Positions 52,028 through 60,271 of a stretch of DNA of 64,000 bases are shown here, one piece after another. Below the pieces are notes generated by a model that had not been told where the DNA came from, made no database searches, and saw only the letters and a program-made list of their open reading frames with translations. A program made the translations under genes and the position numbers. The stretch covers positions 2,356,001 through 2,420,000 of the forward strand of contig NC_009767.1 in the NCBI RefSeq assembly GCF_000017805.1. Direction: 5' to 3'. Origin of the DNA: Roseiflexus castenholzii DSM 13941. Its GTDB lineage: Bacteria > Chloroflexota > Chloroflexia > Chloroflexales > Roseiflexaceae. The first letter of the stretch is position 1; each line of letters starts with the position of its first letter.

Positions 52028-53601
52028 GGACCGAACACCCGCGCGCATCCCAGCACGCCTACCGGGGGACGAACCCGCGCGCGGCGCAAGCCCCCCTGCT
52101 CCCCGCGCGGGGGGTTCTGGGCGGGTACAATGATGCTCATGCGTGCTGCCCGCCGCGCGCCTTCTCTCATCCACGAAGGACACAAAGGTCCACGAAGCGC
52201 CGACAATCCCTCGCTGCCCTTTAAGAGTGGACCGAACACCCGCGCGCATCCCAGCACGCCTACCGGGGGACGGACTCGCGCGCGGCGCAAGCTCCCTTGC
52301 TCCCGCACGCGGGGGGTTCTGGCCGATATCCTGCGCGCCCTGGATCAACCGATCCCCTGCCCCCGCGCGCGGGGTGGTTCTGGGCGGGTAATACTATGCT
52401 CATGCGTGCTGACCGCCGCGCGCCTTCTCTCATCCACGAAGGACACGAAGGTCCACGAAGCGCCGACAATCCCCCGCTGCCCTTTAGGGGCGGACCGAAC
52501 ACCCGCGCGCATCCCAGCACGCCTACAATGGGACGGACCCGCGCGCGGCGCAAGCTCCCCTGCTCCGTGCGCGGGGGGTTCTGGGCGGGTACAACGATGC
52601 TCATGCGTGCTGCCCGCCGCGCGCCTTCTCTCATCCACGAAGGACACGAAGGTCCACGAAGCGCCGACAATCCCCCGCTGCCCTTTAGGGGCGGACCGAA
52701 CACCCGCGCGCATCCCAGCACGCCTACAATGGGACGGACCCGCGCGCGGCGCAAGCCCCCCTGCTCCCCGCGCGTGGGGGGTTCTGGGCGGGTACAACGA
52801 TGCTCATGCGTGCTGCCCGCCGCGCGCCTTCTCTCATCCACGAAGGACACGAAGGTCCACGAAGCGCCGACAATCCCCCGCTGCCCTTTAGGGGCGGACC
52901 GAACACCCGCGCGCATCCCAGCACGCCTACCGGGGGACGAACCCGCGCGCGCGGCGCAAGCCCCCCTGCTCCCCGCGCGTGGGGGGGTCTGGGCGGGTAC
53001 AACGATGCTCATGCGTGCTGCCCGCCGCGCGCCTTCTCTCATCCACGAAGGACACGAAGGTCCACGAAGCGCCGACAATCCCCCGCTGCCCTTTAGGGGC
53101 GGACCGAACACCCGCGCGCATCCCAGCACGCCTACCGGGGGACGAACCCGCGCGCGCGGCGCAAGCCCCCCTGCTCCCCGCGCGCGGAGGGTTCTGGGCG
53201 GGTACAACGATGCTCATGCGTGCTGACCGCCGCGCGCCTTCTCTCATCCACGAAGGACACGAAGGTCCACGAAGCGCCGACAATCCCCCGCTGCCCTTTA
53301 AGGGCGGACCGAACACCCGCGCGCGCGGCGCAAGCTCCCCTGCTCCGTGCGCGGGGGGTTCTGGGCGGGTACAACGATGCTCATGCGTGCTGACCGCCGC
53401 GCGCCTTCTCTCATCCACGAAGGACACGAAGGTCCACGAAGCGCCGACAATCCCCCGCTGCCCTTTAAGGGCGGACCGAACACCCGCGCGCATCCCAGCA
53501 CGCCTACCGGGGGACGAACCCGCGCGCGCGGCGCAAGCCCCCCTGCTCCCGCGCGTGGGGGGTTCTGGGCGGGTACAACGATGCTCATGCGTGCTGCCCG
53601 C
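52028..53601 (+). repeat. Minisatellite of about 200-bp units, 7.6 copies
   Basis: Units beginning ggaccgaacacccgcgcgc start at 52028, 52229, 52492, 52693, 52896, 53101, 53306 and 53473, with lengths 201, 263, 201, 203, 205, 205, 167 and a partial of about 129 bases. The long unit carries an insertion with tggatcaaccgatcccc; the short one lacks the catcccagcacgcctac block. Each unit includes a potential hairpin (gaacccgcgcgcg against cgcgcggggggttc) and the phrase catccacgaaggacacgaag. Between copies the sequence is nearly identical. The unit lengths are mostly not multiples of three, so the long open frames on both strands are not conserved reading frames and I treat the array as non-coding. 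Confidence 0.93.
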
Positions 53602-53811
53602 CCTTAAACCCTGGTGTGAGAGGGCGCGGGTAGGATGAAACCGGCAGTTGGGAACGATAGGCGCAATGTCATTCGCACGGGCAGCACCCTGAGCGGACGA
53701 ATCTTTACTGCGTGAGCGAGTGTCGTATGGTATGATACTGGTTAACATACTGTTGTGAATGAAGTTCTGTGAGCGTGTCTCGTATCGACGATGAGCGAGA
53801 GGAGCAGAGCA

Positions 53812-54309
53812 ATGGCGCCGATTCTTGTGATGGGATTGGGCAACGTGATCCTTCGTGATGAAGGGTTAGGTGTGCGCGCGTTGCAGCGTCTGATGGAACG
53901 TTACGCGCTGCCCCACAATGTCGAAGCGATCGATGCCGGTGCGCTTGGATTGTCGTTGCTCGCCTTTCTCGATGGCGTCGAGGACGTGCTGATCATCGAC
54001 GCTGTTCACAGCGGCGGACGATCAGGAACGCTCGTTCGACTCGAAGGGGAAGAAATCGCGCGTGCCGAAGCCTTGCACCTCTTGCCGCAGGATGTTCGTT
54101 TGCATGAACTGATCGCCCTGCACGGGAAGGGAGGATCATCGCCGCAGCGAATAGTGCTCTGGGGAATGGCGCCAGAAACCTCCGAACCAGGGCTGGAGTT
54201 GACCCCTGCATGCGAAGCGCGGCTCGATGCACTCGTCGACGCCATTGTGCAGGAACTCCGCTCGTGGGGTGTCGATGTGCGACCGCTCCAGGAGTGTCAG
54301 ACCGGTTAG
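53812..54309 (+). CDS. Hydrogenase maturation protease (HyaD/HycI family)
   Basis: This 165-residue endopeptidase family removes the C-terminal tail of the [NiFe]-hydrogenase large subunit after nickel insertion. The fold start VMGLGNVILRDEGLGVRALQ contains the nickel-binding acidic residue, followed by the conserved aspartate in DVLIIDAVHSGG and the histidine in DVRLHELIALHG. The second ATG at 53812 is used because GAGAGGAGC stands eight bases before it; an in-frame ATG at 53791 would add seven residues. No hydrogenase structural genes are in the window. hypF is 50 kb away. Its last four bases overlap the end of the convergent phosphoesterase gene. Confidence 0.92.
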   Translation: MAPILVMGLGNVILRDEGLGVRALQRLMERYALPHNVEAIDAGALGLSLLAFLDGVEDVLIIDAVHSGGRSGTLVRLEGEEIARAEALHLLPQDVRLHELIALHGKGGSSPQRIVLWGMAPETSEPGLELTPACEARLDALVDAIVQELRSWGVDVRPLQECQTG

Positions 54310-55187
54310 GAAAACGGCGCCGCCGGTTTCATCCAGTCTGGTGGAGGTCCCCCGTCGCAGATCGCCAACAACTCATCGATTGACTCATCGATCGAGATAG
54401 CCCCCGCCAGCACCGGTTCGCGGTAGCGCGCCACCCAGGTGTAAATGCGGGGCCAGCCGGTGAGAAACTCATCGTACACCAGTCGCGCCACCGGTCCACT
54501 CGTGTCGAGGTACCTCGTGGCAATGAAATCATAATCAGCGCGCTCACGGTCATATGGCACGCGCACGATCTCCGCGCGCCAGCCGCCATTGCGCCACTCC
54601 ATCCGTCCATAGCAGGCGCGCGTATCGCCGTCGAACGGCAGCCCCACCGAACCGACATTCACCACCAGCGTTGCATCAAGGCGCCGAATGAGCGGACGAT
54701 GCGTATGACCGACAACGATCAGCGGGCACGGCGGAGCAATCTGCTCGCGCAGTTCGTCGTCCGGCGTCGTCGCCAGCACATTGTCGCGGTTGTGGCGCAT
54801 CGAGGCATGCACAATGCGCGCCTCGCCACCGGTCGGATCGTACAGGCGCATAATCTCCGGCATCGCTTCGAGAGCCGCAACCGCAGCGCCGAGTTGATCC
54901 GCCGTCCAGCGCACGTTGCGTCGAACGGCGCCCTCGATGCCGGGGCGGTCGGTCGGGTCGTGAACCACAGAGATGACATAATCTTCATGATTGCCACGGA
55001 TCAGGCGCCATCCACTATCCGCAGCGCGCTCCTGCACGAAGCGCAGGCACGCCAGTGACGATGGACCACGATTGACAATATCTCCGCCAACCACGATGGC
55101 GTCGGGGCGCCAGGCGTCAATATCGGCGGCAACGGCTTCGAGAGCGGGGAAGTTTCCGTGAATGTCGGCAAGAACAGCAAGTTTCAT
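54306..55187 (-). CDS. Calcineurin-like metallophosphoesterase (YfcE/MJ0936-like)
   Basis: A 293-residue cytoplasmic phosphoesterase with all metal-binding motifs of the family: LADIHGNFPALEAV (residues 6-19), VVGGDIVNRGP, RLIRGNHEDYVIS, a histidine in IVHASMRH, and IVVGHTHRPLIRR followed by NVGSVGLPFDGD, the signature of the YfcE/DevT-like branch that often hydrolyses phosphodiesters. The start MKLAVLADIHG is the natural family N-terminus. The C-terminal 90 residues are specific to this protein. Substrate unknown. Confidence 0.93.
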   Translation of the reverse strand: MKLAVLADIHGNFPALEAVAADIDAWRPDAIVVGGDIVNRGPSSLACLRFVQERAADSGWRLIRGNHEDYVISVVHDPTDRPGIEGAVRRNVRWTADQLGAAVAALEAMPEIMRLYDPTGGEARIVHASMRHNRDNVLATTPDDELREQIAPPCPLIVVGHTHRPLIRRLDATLVVNVGSVGLPFDGDTRACYGRMEWRNGGWRAEIVRVPYDRERADYDFIATRYLDTSGPVARLVYDEFLTGWPRIYTWVARYREPVLAGAISIDESIDELLAICDGGPPPDWMKPAAPFS

Positions 55188-55259
55188 ATGTTCGGCGACG
55201 GCTCCGATTCTGATGTCCTCTGTATAGTACCATGATCGGCGCAGCGGTGCGTTTCCGGG

Positions 55260-55415
55260 ATAATACCAATGACGATTGAAGATACCGCATGCGTGTCATT
55301 CCGAGCCCTTCGCTTCGCTCAGGGTAAACGCAGCGAGGAATCTGCGCGGGTCGCGCACGACCCCTCGCGCTGCTCGGGGTGACCATGCCGGATGGTCACA
55401 GGTAATAGGTATAAT
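55260..55415 (+). repeat. Dispersed palindromic element, copy C
   Basis: The third and best-bounded copy, 156 bp. Inverted ends ataataccaatgac (55260) and gtaataggtataat (to 55415) match at 11 of 14 positions. It contains the core cccttcgcttcgctcaggg, the stem gggtcg-cgca-cgaccc and the hairpin gtgaccat-gccgg-atggtcac (about 55379-55399), all shared with copy B. Around it, the 377-base gap (55188-55564) holds two related GC-rich phrases (ggggcacgccgcgatcgtgcgcctga and a variant) but no gene. Confidence 0.88.
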
Positions 55416-55564
55416 GTGGTGCAGTTGAAGGTGAAAAGGAGGAGGGGCACGCCGCGATCGTGCGCCTGACGCAGGGTGATGGGGGCAGTTCCAGGAAGGG
55501 GCGTGCCCCGATCGTGTGCGTGATGGGGGGTGACAGTGGACGGTTGGGGCGCGCCCTGGAGAGC

Positions 55565-56524
55565 CTACCCCACCCGAACGCGCGTTCCGGTGCAGGTCTG
55601 CACGTAGGCCTCCGGCAGCGCGCGCGCAATCGCGTGCTGCGCCTTCCAGCCGGTGCAGTGCCCTGGCAGCGCCAGTCGCGGCGCAATCTCGACCAGCGCC
55701 GCAACCGTGTCGGGAATGATCGGTTCAAACGCTTTGCCGGACAGGTGCAGCCCGCCGATGATGCCGTAGATGTTGTGAACGCCGGTCAGTTTGCGGGCAT
55801 AGTGGAGAATATTGACGATCCCGGAGTGGCTGCACGCCGAGAGCACGACTAACCCATGATTACGCACGTTAACCACCAGCGCCTGGTCGTCCCACAGCCA
55901 GGGGTCCGGTTCCCACGCGCCGTCGGCAGTTTGGGCGAAGTGTCCAGGCATCCCTTTCTCAAAGGGCGTCACGCGCTCTACCTGACCCGTCACTAACACC
56001 TGGTTGTCGATCAGGAGCGATGGATCACGCCGCTCCACCAGCGTGACCCCCTCGCGTTCGAGGTCAGCGCGGTTCGGCGCCGGCAGGTGAAGTTCGCTCC
56101 CATGAGGAAACACGGCTTTGCGGTCGCGTCAGGCGTCGGGGTGGAGAATGAGCGGCATCTGACGGGGACCGAGGCGCGCCAGCAGACCCGACAAACCGCC
56201 GTGATGGTCGGTGTGCCCGTGAGATAGCACAATCGCGCGAATCTCGGCGGGGTTGACACCCAGCACATCCATGTTGTGAACCAGGGTGTTGCGCCCCATG
56301 CCAACGTCGTACAGAATCGACGCGCGCCGACCCTGCTGCTCGACCGTTAGCAGCGCCGAGAAACCGTGCTCTGCCAGGAGCGGCGCCTGCTCGAAACTCT
56401 CCCAGCGTAGCGGCGCGCGCTGGACGTTCGGCGCACCCGGCAACAGTGCGTCCATCACATTGTCGATCAGAATGGTTACCTCGACAGCATCGACGGGTTG
56501 CAGTTCTACCGGTTGGGCGTCCAT
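55565..56524 (-). pseudogene. MBL-fold metallohydrolase interrupted by an in-frame TGA
   Basis: Two open stretches in the same frame, 131 and about 187 codons, are separated only by a TGA at 56128-56126. Read through, they give a 319-residue metallo-beta-lactamase-fold hydrolase of the group that includes a dihydropterin-linked synthase annotation. The first part has LYDVGMGRNTL and the metal motif SHGHTDHHGG; the second has VVLSACSHSGIVNIL, GGLHLSG and LPGHCTGWKAQHAI. The stop falls in LHPDA-stop-RDRKAVFP, where relatives usually have an aromatic residue, so TGG to TGA is the likely change. It may be a recent pseudogene, a sequence error or a recoded stop. A strong AGGAGGAG site precedes the ATG at 56524. 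Confidence 0.85.
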
Positions 56525-56663
56525 GGCATCTCCTCCTGCGAAACGACGAGCGAAGCCTGCTGGAATCGACTTAGGCGCAGTGGTGCGATCGCAGATTCAC
56601 GGATCGAACGCGGCAGCAGGCAGTGTTAGCGCAATGATATGCAGTCTGGCGGTCCCATGACAG
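56525..56663. other. Spacer between MBL gene and sugar transporter promoter
   Basis: The first part of the 443-base divergent gap. It presumably carries the promoter of the MBL gene on the minus strand, but no clear hexamers were found and no gene is seen. No convincing operator palindrome for a sugar regulator was identified here. Confidence 0.35.
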
Positions 56664-56692
56664 TTGACGTTTACCGCGCATCGGGTTATAAT
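56664..56692 (+). promoter_or_regulatory. Consensus sigma-70-type promoter of the sugar import operon
   Basis: TTGACG (56664-56669) and a perfect TATAAT (56687-56692) are separated by exactly 17 bases, the ideal spacing. It faces the ABC operon and would leave a leader of about 270 bases before the binding-protein start. Nothing recognisable (riboswitch or small gene) was identified in that leader. Confidence 0.75.
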
Positions 56693-56967
56693 TCAGCAAC
56701 TCTGTAATATACCATCAGGACAAACGTCTCCGCTCACATATCTTGAAATACAGCATGTGACCGATCACAGTTGTCATCTGGCGCGACCATCAATGGTGCT
56801 GTCATCGTGCGGCGCCGGCGCATGATGCCTGTCGCTGTTGTCTCTACGCGCTTCTGAATGGGCAGAAGCAGAAATAGCCGAACGTTTCCTGCGCGTCTCG
56901 CCTGACGCTGGCTCATGAGCGAGACCGCGAAGTCCGTCATCCGATGCTGGATAGGAAAGGGAACACC

Positions 56968-58326
56968 ATGACCACCAAACTCTCACGACGCAGGTTCCTC
57001 AAGGTTGCTGCCGCAGGCGCGGGCAGCATTGGCGCAGCAGCGCTGCTGGCGGCGTGCGGCGGCGCGGCGCCGCAGGGCGGGCAACCGACAGGCGGGCAGG
57101 CGCAACCTGCCGCGCCGGTTCAGGGTGACGCCGTTGTCACCGAGATCACCTTCTGGTGGTGGGATCAGGTCGGTGAGGTGTGGAAAGAACCGTTTGAGAA
57201 GGCGCACCCCAACATCAAACTCAACTTCGTCAACACCCCCTTCGCCGACGCGCACGACAAACTCCTGACCTCCTTCGCCGCCGGAAGCGGCGCTCCCGAT
57301 GTCGCTTCAATTGAGATCGGGCGTGTCGGCAATTTCACCGCCAAAGGCGGCCTCGCCGATCTGCTGGCGCCGCCGTTTGATGCCGGCAGCCTGAAGAACG
57401 ATATGGTTGCCTACAAGTGGACACAAGGCTCCACTGCCGATGGCCGTCTCGTCTGCCTGCCGTGGGACATCGGACCGGCTGGCGTTTGGTACCGCACCGA
57501 CATTTTCGAGGCGCTTGGGTTGCCAACCGATCCAGAGGCGGTCGAGGAGTTGATCGGCGGTCCCAACCGCACGTGGGACGACTTCTTCGCGTTCGCAAAG
57601 CAACTGAAAGAGAAGAGCGGCGGCAAGACCTCGCTCTTCGCCGATGCCGGCACCGACATCTATGGCGCCGTTTACCGCCAGCAGGGTGAGGGATATGCCG
57701 ATGGCAACAAAGTGCTGATCGAAGAAAAGGCGACCCGTCCATTCCAGCTGGCTGCGCGCGCGCGCAAAGACGGGATCGATGCCAATATTCCCTGGTGGGG
57801 CGCCGAGTGGCAGACCGGCTTGAAAGACAACGCCTTTGCCGGGATGGTCATCGCATGCTGGATGCAGGGCGGGTTGACGCGTGAGCAGCCCGATCTGGTT
57901 GGGAAGTGGCGCGTGATACGCGCTCCAGAAGCCAACTATAACTGGGGCGGCTCGTTCATGGCGATCCCGGAGCAGAGCAAGAATAAAGAAGCCGCCTGGA
58001 CCTTCGTCAAATGGGCATGCGCAACGGCAGAGGGGCAGAACATCATGTTCAAGGCGTCGGGTGTGTTTCCGGCATATAAGCCCGCCTGGCAGGACCCGCT
58101 GTACGATGAGCCGGTGCCGTTCTTCGGCGGTCAGCGCGCCTATCGTCTCTGGACGGAGATCGGCGACAACATCAAGGCGATTTTCCGCACGCCGCACGAT
58201 CTCCAGCTCGATGACATCGTTGGCGCGGAATTGACCAAAGTGCTGCAAGAAGGGAAAGACCCCGTCCAGGCGGCGAAAGACGCCGAGGCGGAAGCGATTC
58301 GGCGCATTCCCGATATGCAGGCGTGA
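56968..58326 (+). CDS. Sugar ABC transporter substrate-binding lipoprotein
   Basis: A 452-residue extracellular solute-binding protein of the MalE/UgpB class. The N-terminus combines a twin-arginine motif (SRRRFLK) with a lipobox (LLAAC, cysteine at about 30), so it is probably exported folded and anchored as a lipoprotein. The mature part starts after an Ala/Pro/Gly/Gln linker and shows VTEITFWWWDQVGEVWKEPFEKAHPNI-type opening, FAAGSGAPDVASIEIG, and C-terminal AIPEQSKNKEAAWTFVKWA. The start at 56968 follows AGGAAAGGG. It precedes two permeases; downstream GH4 suggests an alpha-galactoside-type ligand. Confidence 0.93.
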   Translation: MTTKLSRRRFLKVAAAGAGSIGAAALLAACGGAAPQGGQPTGGQAQPAAPVQGDAVVTEITFWWWDQVGEVWKEPFEKAHPNIKLNFVNTPFADAHDKLLTSFAAGSGAPDVASIEIGRVGNFTAKGGLADLLAPPFDAGSLKNDMVAYKWTQGSTADGRLVCLPWDIGPAGVWYRTDIFEALGLPTDPEAVEELIGGPNRTWDDFFAFAKQLKEKSGGKTSLFADAGTDIYGAVYRQQGEGYADGNKVLIEEKATRPFQLAARARKDGIDANIPWWGAEWQTGLKDNAFAGMVIACWMQGGLTREQPDLVGKWRVIRAPEANYNWGGSFMAIPEQSKNKEAAWTFVKWACATAEGQNIMFKASGVFPAYKPAWQDPLYDEPVPFFGGQRAYRLWTEIGDNIKAIFRTPHDLQLDDIVGAELTKVLQEGKDPVQAAKDAEAEAIRRIPDMQA

Positions 58327-58361
58327 CGCCTTCCTTTGTCGGTCGTATCCGGTTCCAGCAG

Positions 58362-58390
58362 ACCCCGAAGATCGTTCTGGTCTTCGGGGT
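58362..58390 (+). terminator. Intercistronic hairpin after the binding-protein gene
   Basis: A perfect 10-bp stem, accccgaaga with tcttcggggt, closes a nine-base loop 35 bases after the binding-protein stop and 19 bases before the first permease. Such hairpins commonly protect the upstream message or attenuate transcription, so that the binding protein is made in excess over the permeases. Confidence 0.75.
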
Positions 58391-58408
58391 TCCCCCCTAG
58401 GAGGCGCC

Positions 58409-59359
58409 GTGGCAACCACATCTGTGTCTGTCGATCAGCAGCGCGCAGCCGACCGCCGTTCTACGCTGCGCGAGATGAAACGCAACGCCTGGGCGTATGT
58501 CTTTATCTCGCCCTTCTATATTCTCTATGCCGTCTTTGGCATGTTTCCCCTGCTGTATGGCGTGTGGCTGAGTTTCTTCAAATGGGACGGCATTTCGCCG
58601 ATGCAGTGGATCGGCTTGCGGAACTATACACGCCTGTTTGCCGACGATATCTGGTGGTATGCGGTTTATAACACCATCTGGCTGTTTTTTGGCGCAACAG
58701 TGCCGCAATTGACGATTGCTCTGATTCTTGCGTTCATCATCAACAGTAACTATATTCGCGGCAAGGATATTTATCGGGCAGCATTCTTTTCGCCATTCGT
58801 CGCTTCTTCGGTGGCGATCAGTATTGTGTTTCTGTCGATCTTTGGCTCCCGCTACGGTTTGCTCAACTATGCGCTCAGTTTCGTCGGTCTCGGTCCGATC
58901 CGCTGGCTCGAAGACGCTGCGTGGATTAAGCCTTCCATTGCGATGGTGATTATCTGGCAGTGGACGGGGTACAGCATGATCATCTTCCTTGCCGGTCTTC
59001 AGTCGATCAACACGGAATTGTACGAAGCGGCAAAAGTTGATGGCGCGCGCACGCGCGATGTCTTCTGGCACATTACTATGCCGCTGATGCGACCGGTCAT
59101 TCTCTTTCAGGTCATTCTGTCGATCATTGGCGCCATGCAGAACTTCGATATTCCGGTGATGCTGGCGGGCGGCACGCAATCGTCGTCGCCGGGAGGCACC
59201 GACCGCGCCGGGTTGGTGGCGATGGTGCAGTTGTACTGGACGGCGTTCAAATATGGTGATTTTGGCTATGCTGCGGCAATGGCGCTGATCCTCTTCTTCC
59301 TGATCCTGATCTTCAGCGTCGCCTATAATCGCTGGCAGGGTCGCAGCCCGACCGATTGA
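58409..59359 (+). CDS. Sugar ABC transporter permease (MalF/UgpA-like)
   Basis: A 316-residue inner-membrane permease with six predicted helices. The N-terminal RNAWAYVFISPFYILYAVFGMFPLLYGVWLSF is typical of the MalF/UgpA type, and the cytoplasmic EAA loop reads ELYEAAKVDGARTRDVFWHITMPLMRP, which docks the ATPase. The start is GTG at 58409 with AGGAGG directly upstream. No ATP-binding gene is in the operon, so it probably uses a shared MsiK-like ATPase encoded elsewhere. Confidence 0.93.
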   Translation: MATTSVSVDQQRAADRRSTLREMKRNAWAYVFISPFYILYAVFGMFPLLYGVWLSFFKWDGISPMQWIGLRNYTRLFADDIWWYAVYNTIWLFFGATVPQLTIALILAFIINSNYIRGKDIYRAAFFSPFVASSVAISIVFLSIFGSRYGLLNYALSFVGLGPIRWLEDAAWIKPSIAMVIIWQWTGYSMIIFLAGLQSINTELYEAAKVDGARTRDVFWHITMPLMRPVILFQVILSIIGAMQNFDIPVMLAGGTQSSSPGGTDRAGLVAMVQLYWTAFKYGDFGYAAAMALILFFLILIFSVAYNRWQGRSPTD

Positions 59360-59370
59360 AGGAGCGCAGA

Positions 59371-60264
59371 ATGGCAACTACAACTCAAAGTCGTGCAACA
59401 GTCCGGTCTGTCCAGCGCCGTAGTCAGCGTGATCAATTGATGGGACCGTTTGGCATGGCGGCGCTCTATGTGGTGTTGACGCTCGGCGCGCTTGTGACAG
59501 CGTTTCCCTTTTATTTCATGCTGGTCGGCTCGACGCTGCGCAGTGCCGATATTCTGCGTGTTCCGCCGCCGCTCTGGTTTGGCAATGCGTTCTGGAAGAA
59601 CTACGAGGATCTGCTGGCAGCCCTGCCGTTCTGGAATTCGCTCTGGAACAGCGTGGCGATCGCCTCCATCCACACGGCGCTGGTGCTCTTCTTCTGTTCA
59701 TTGGGCGGGTATGGCTTTGCGAAGTTCCGCTTCCCCGGTCGCAATATGCTGTTCGGATTCCTTCTGGCGACGTTGATGGTGCCGGGTGTGCTCGGGTTGA
59801 TCCCGTCGTTCGTCATTATGCGCACGCTCGGCTGGATCGACACCTGGAATCCGCTCATCATTCCAGGGATTGCCAATGCGTTCGGCATTTTCTGGATGCG
59901 TCAGTATATCGCTCAGGCGATCCCGGACGATCTGATCGATGCGGCGCGGATCGATGGGGCGCACGAGTTTCGTATCTACTGGAATATTGTCGTTCCGGTC
60001 ATTGTGCCTGCGCTGGCGGCCCTCGCCATTTTGACCTTCCTCGGCAAGTGGAATGAGTTCCAATTCCCGCTGCTCATTCTCAAACAGGAGGAGAAGTATA
60101 CCTTGCCGGTTGCGCTCAGTACGCTGCGCTCGCTGCGCGGCACCGAGATCGGCGTGCAGATTCTGGGCGCCGCCGGGGCGATTGTGCCGATATTGACCGT
60201 CTTCATTCTGGCATCGCGTCAGTTTATGTCGGGTCTGACGGCTGGCGCCGTTAAGGGAACGTGA
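59371..60264 (+). CDS. Sugar ABC transporter permease (MalG/UgpE-like)
   Basis: A 297-residue partner permease with six predicted helices. The first helix (about 27-50) is followed by LVGSTLRSADILRVPPPLWFG, and the EAA loop reads DLIDAARIDGAHEFRIYWNIVVPVIVP. The C-terminus ends SRQFMSGLTAGAVKGT, the standard ending of MalG-type permeases. The ATG at 59371 follows AAGGAGCG, 11 bases after the first permease. With the first permease it forms the membrane channel for the lipoprotein at 56968. Confidence 0.93.
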   Translation: MATTTQSRATVRSVQRRSQRDQLMGPFGMAALYVVLTLGALVTAFPFYFMLVGSTLRSADILRVPPPLWFGNAFWKNYEDLLAALPFWNSLWNSVAIASIHTALVLFFCSLGGYGFAKFRFPGRNMLFGFLLATLMVPGVLGLIPSFVIMRTLGWIDTWNPLIIPGIANAFGIFWMRQYIAQAIPDDLIDAARIDGAHEFRIYWNIVVPVIVPALAALAILTFLGKWNEFQFPLLILKQEEKYTLPVALSTLRSLRGTEIGVQILGAAGAIVPILTVFILASRQFMSGLTAGAVKGT

Positions 60265-60271
60265 CAGCGGT

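Noticed and set aside
52260..53226. Open frames of about 310 codons on both strands in the minisatellite
   Set aside because: Repeat units mostly are not multiples of three (203, 205, 263, 167), so no frame is conserved; frames exist on both strands at once.
52028..53601. CRISPR array
   Set aside because: Whole units of about 200 bp repeat, with no short repeat/unique spacer alternation and no cas genes nearby.
56114..56140. Selenocysteine at the in-frame TGA of the MBL gene
   Set aside because: No convincing SECIS-type hairpin directly downstream, and the family has no cysteine at this place; an aromatic residue is usual.
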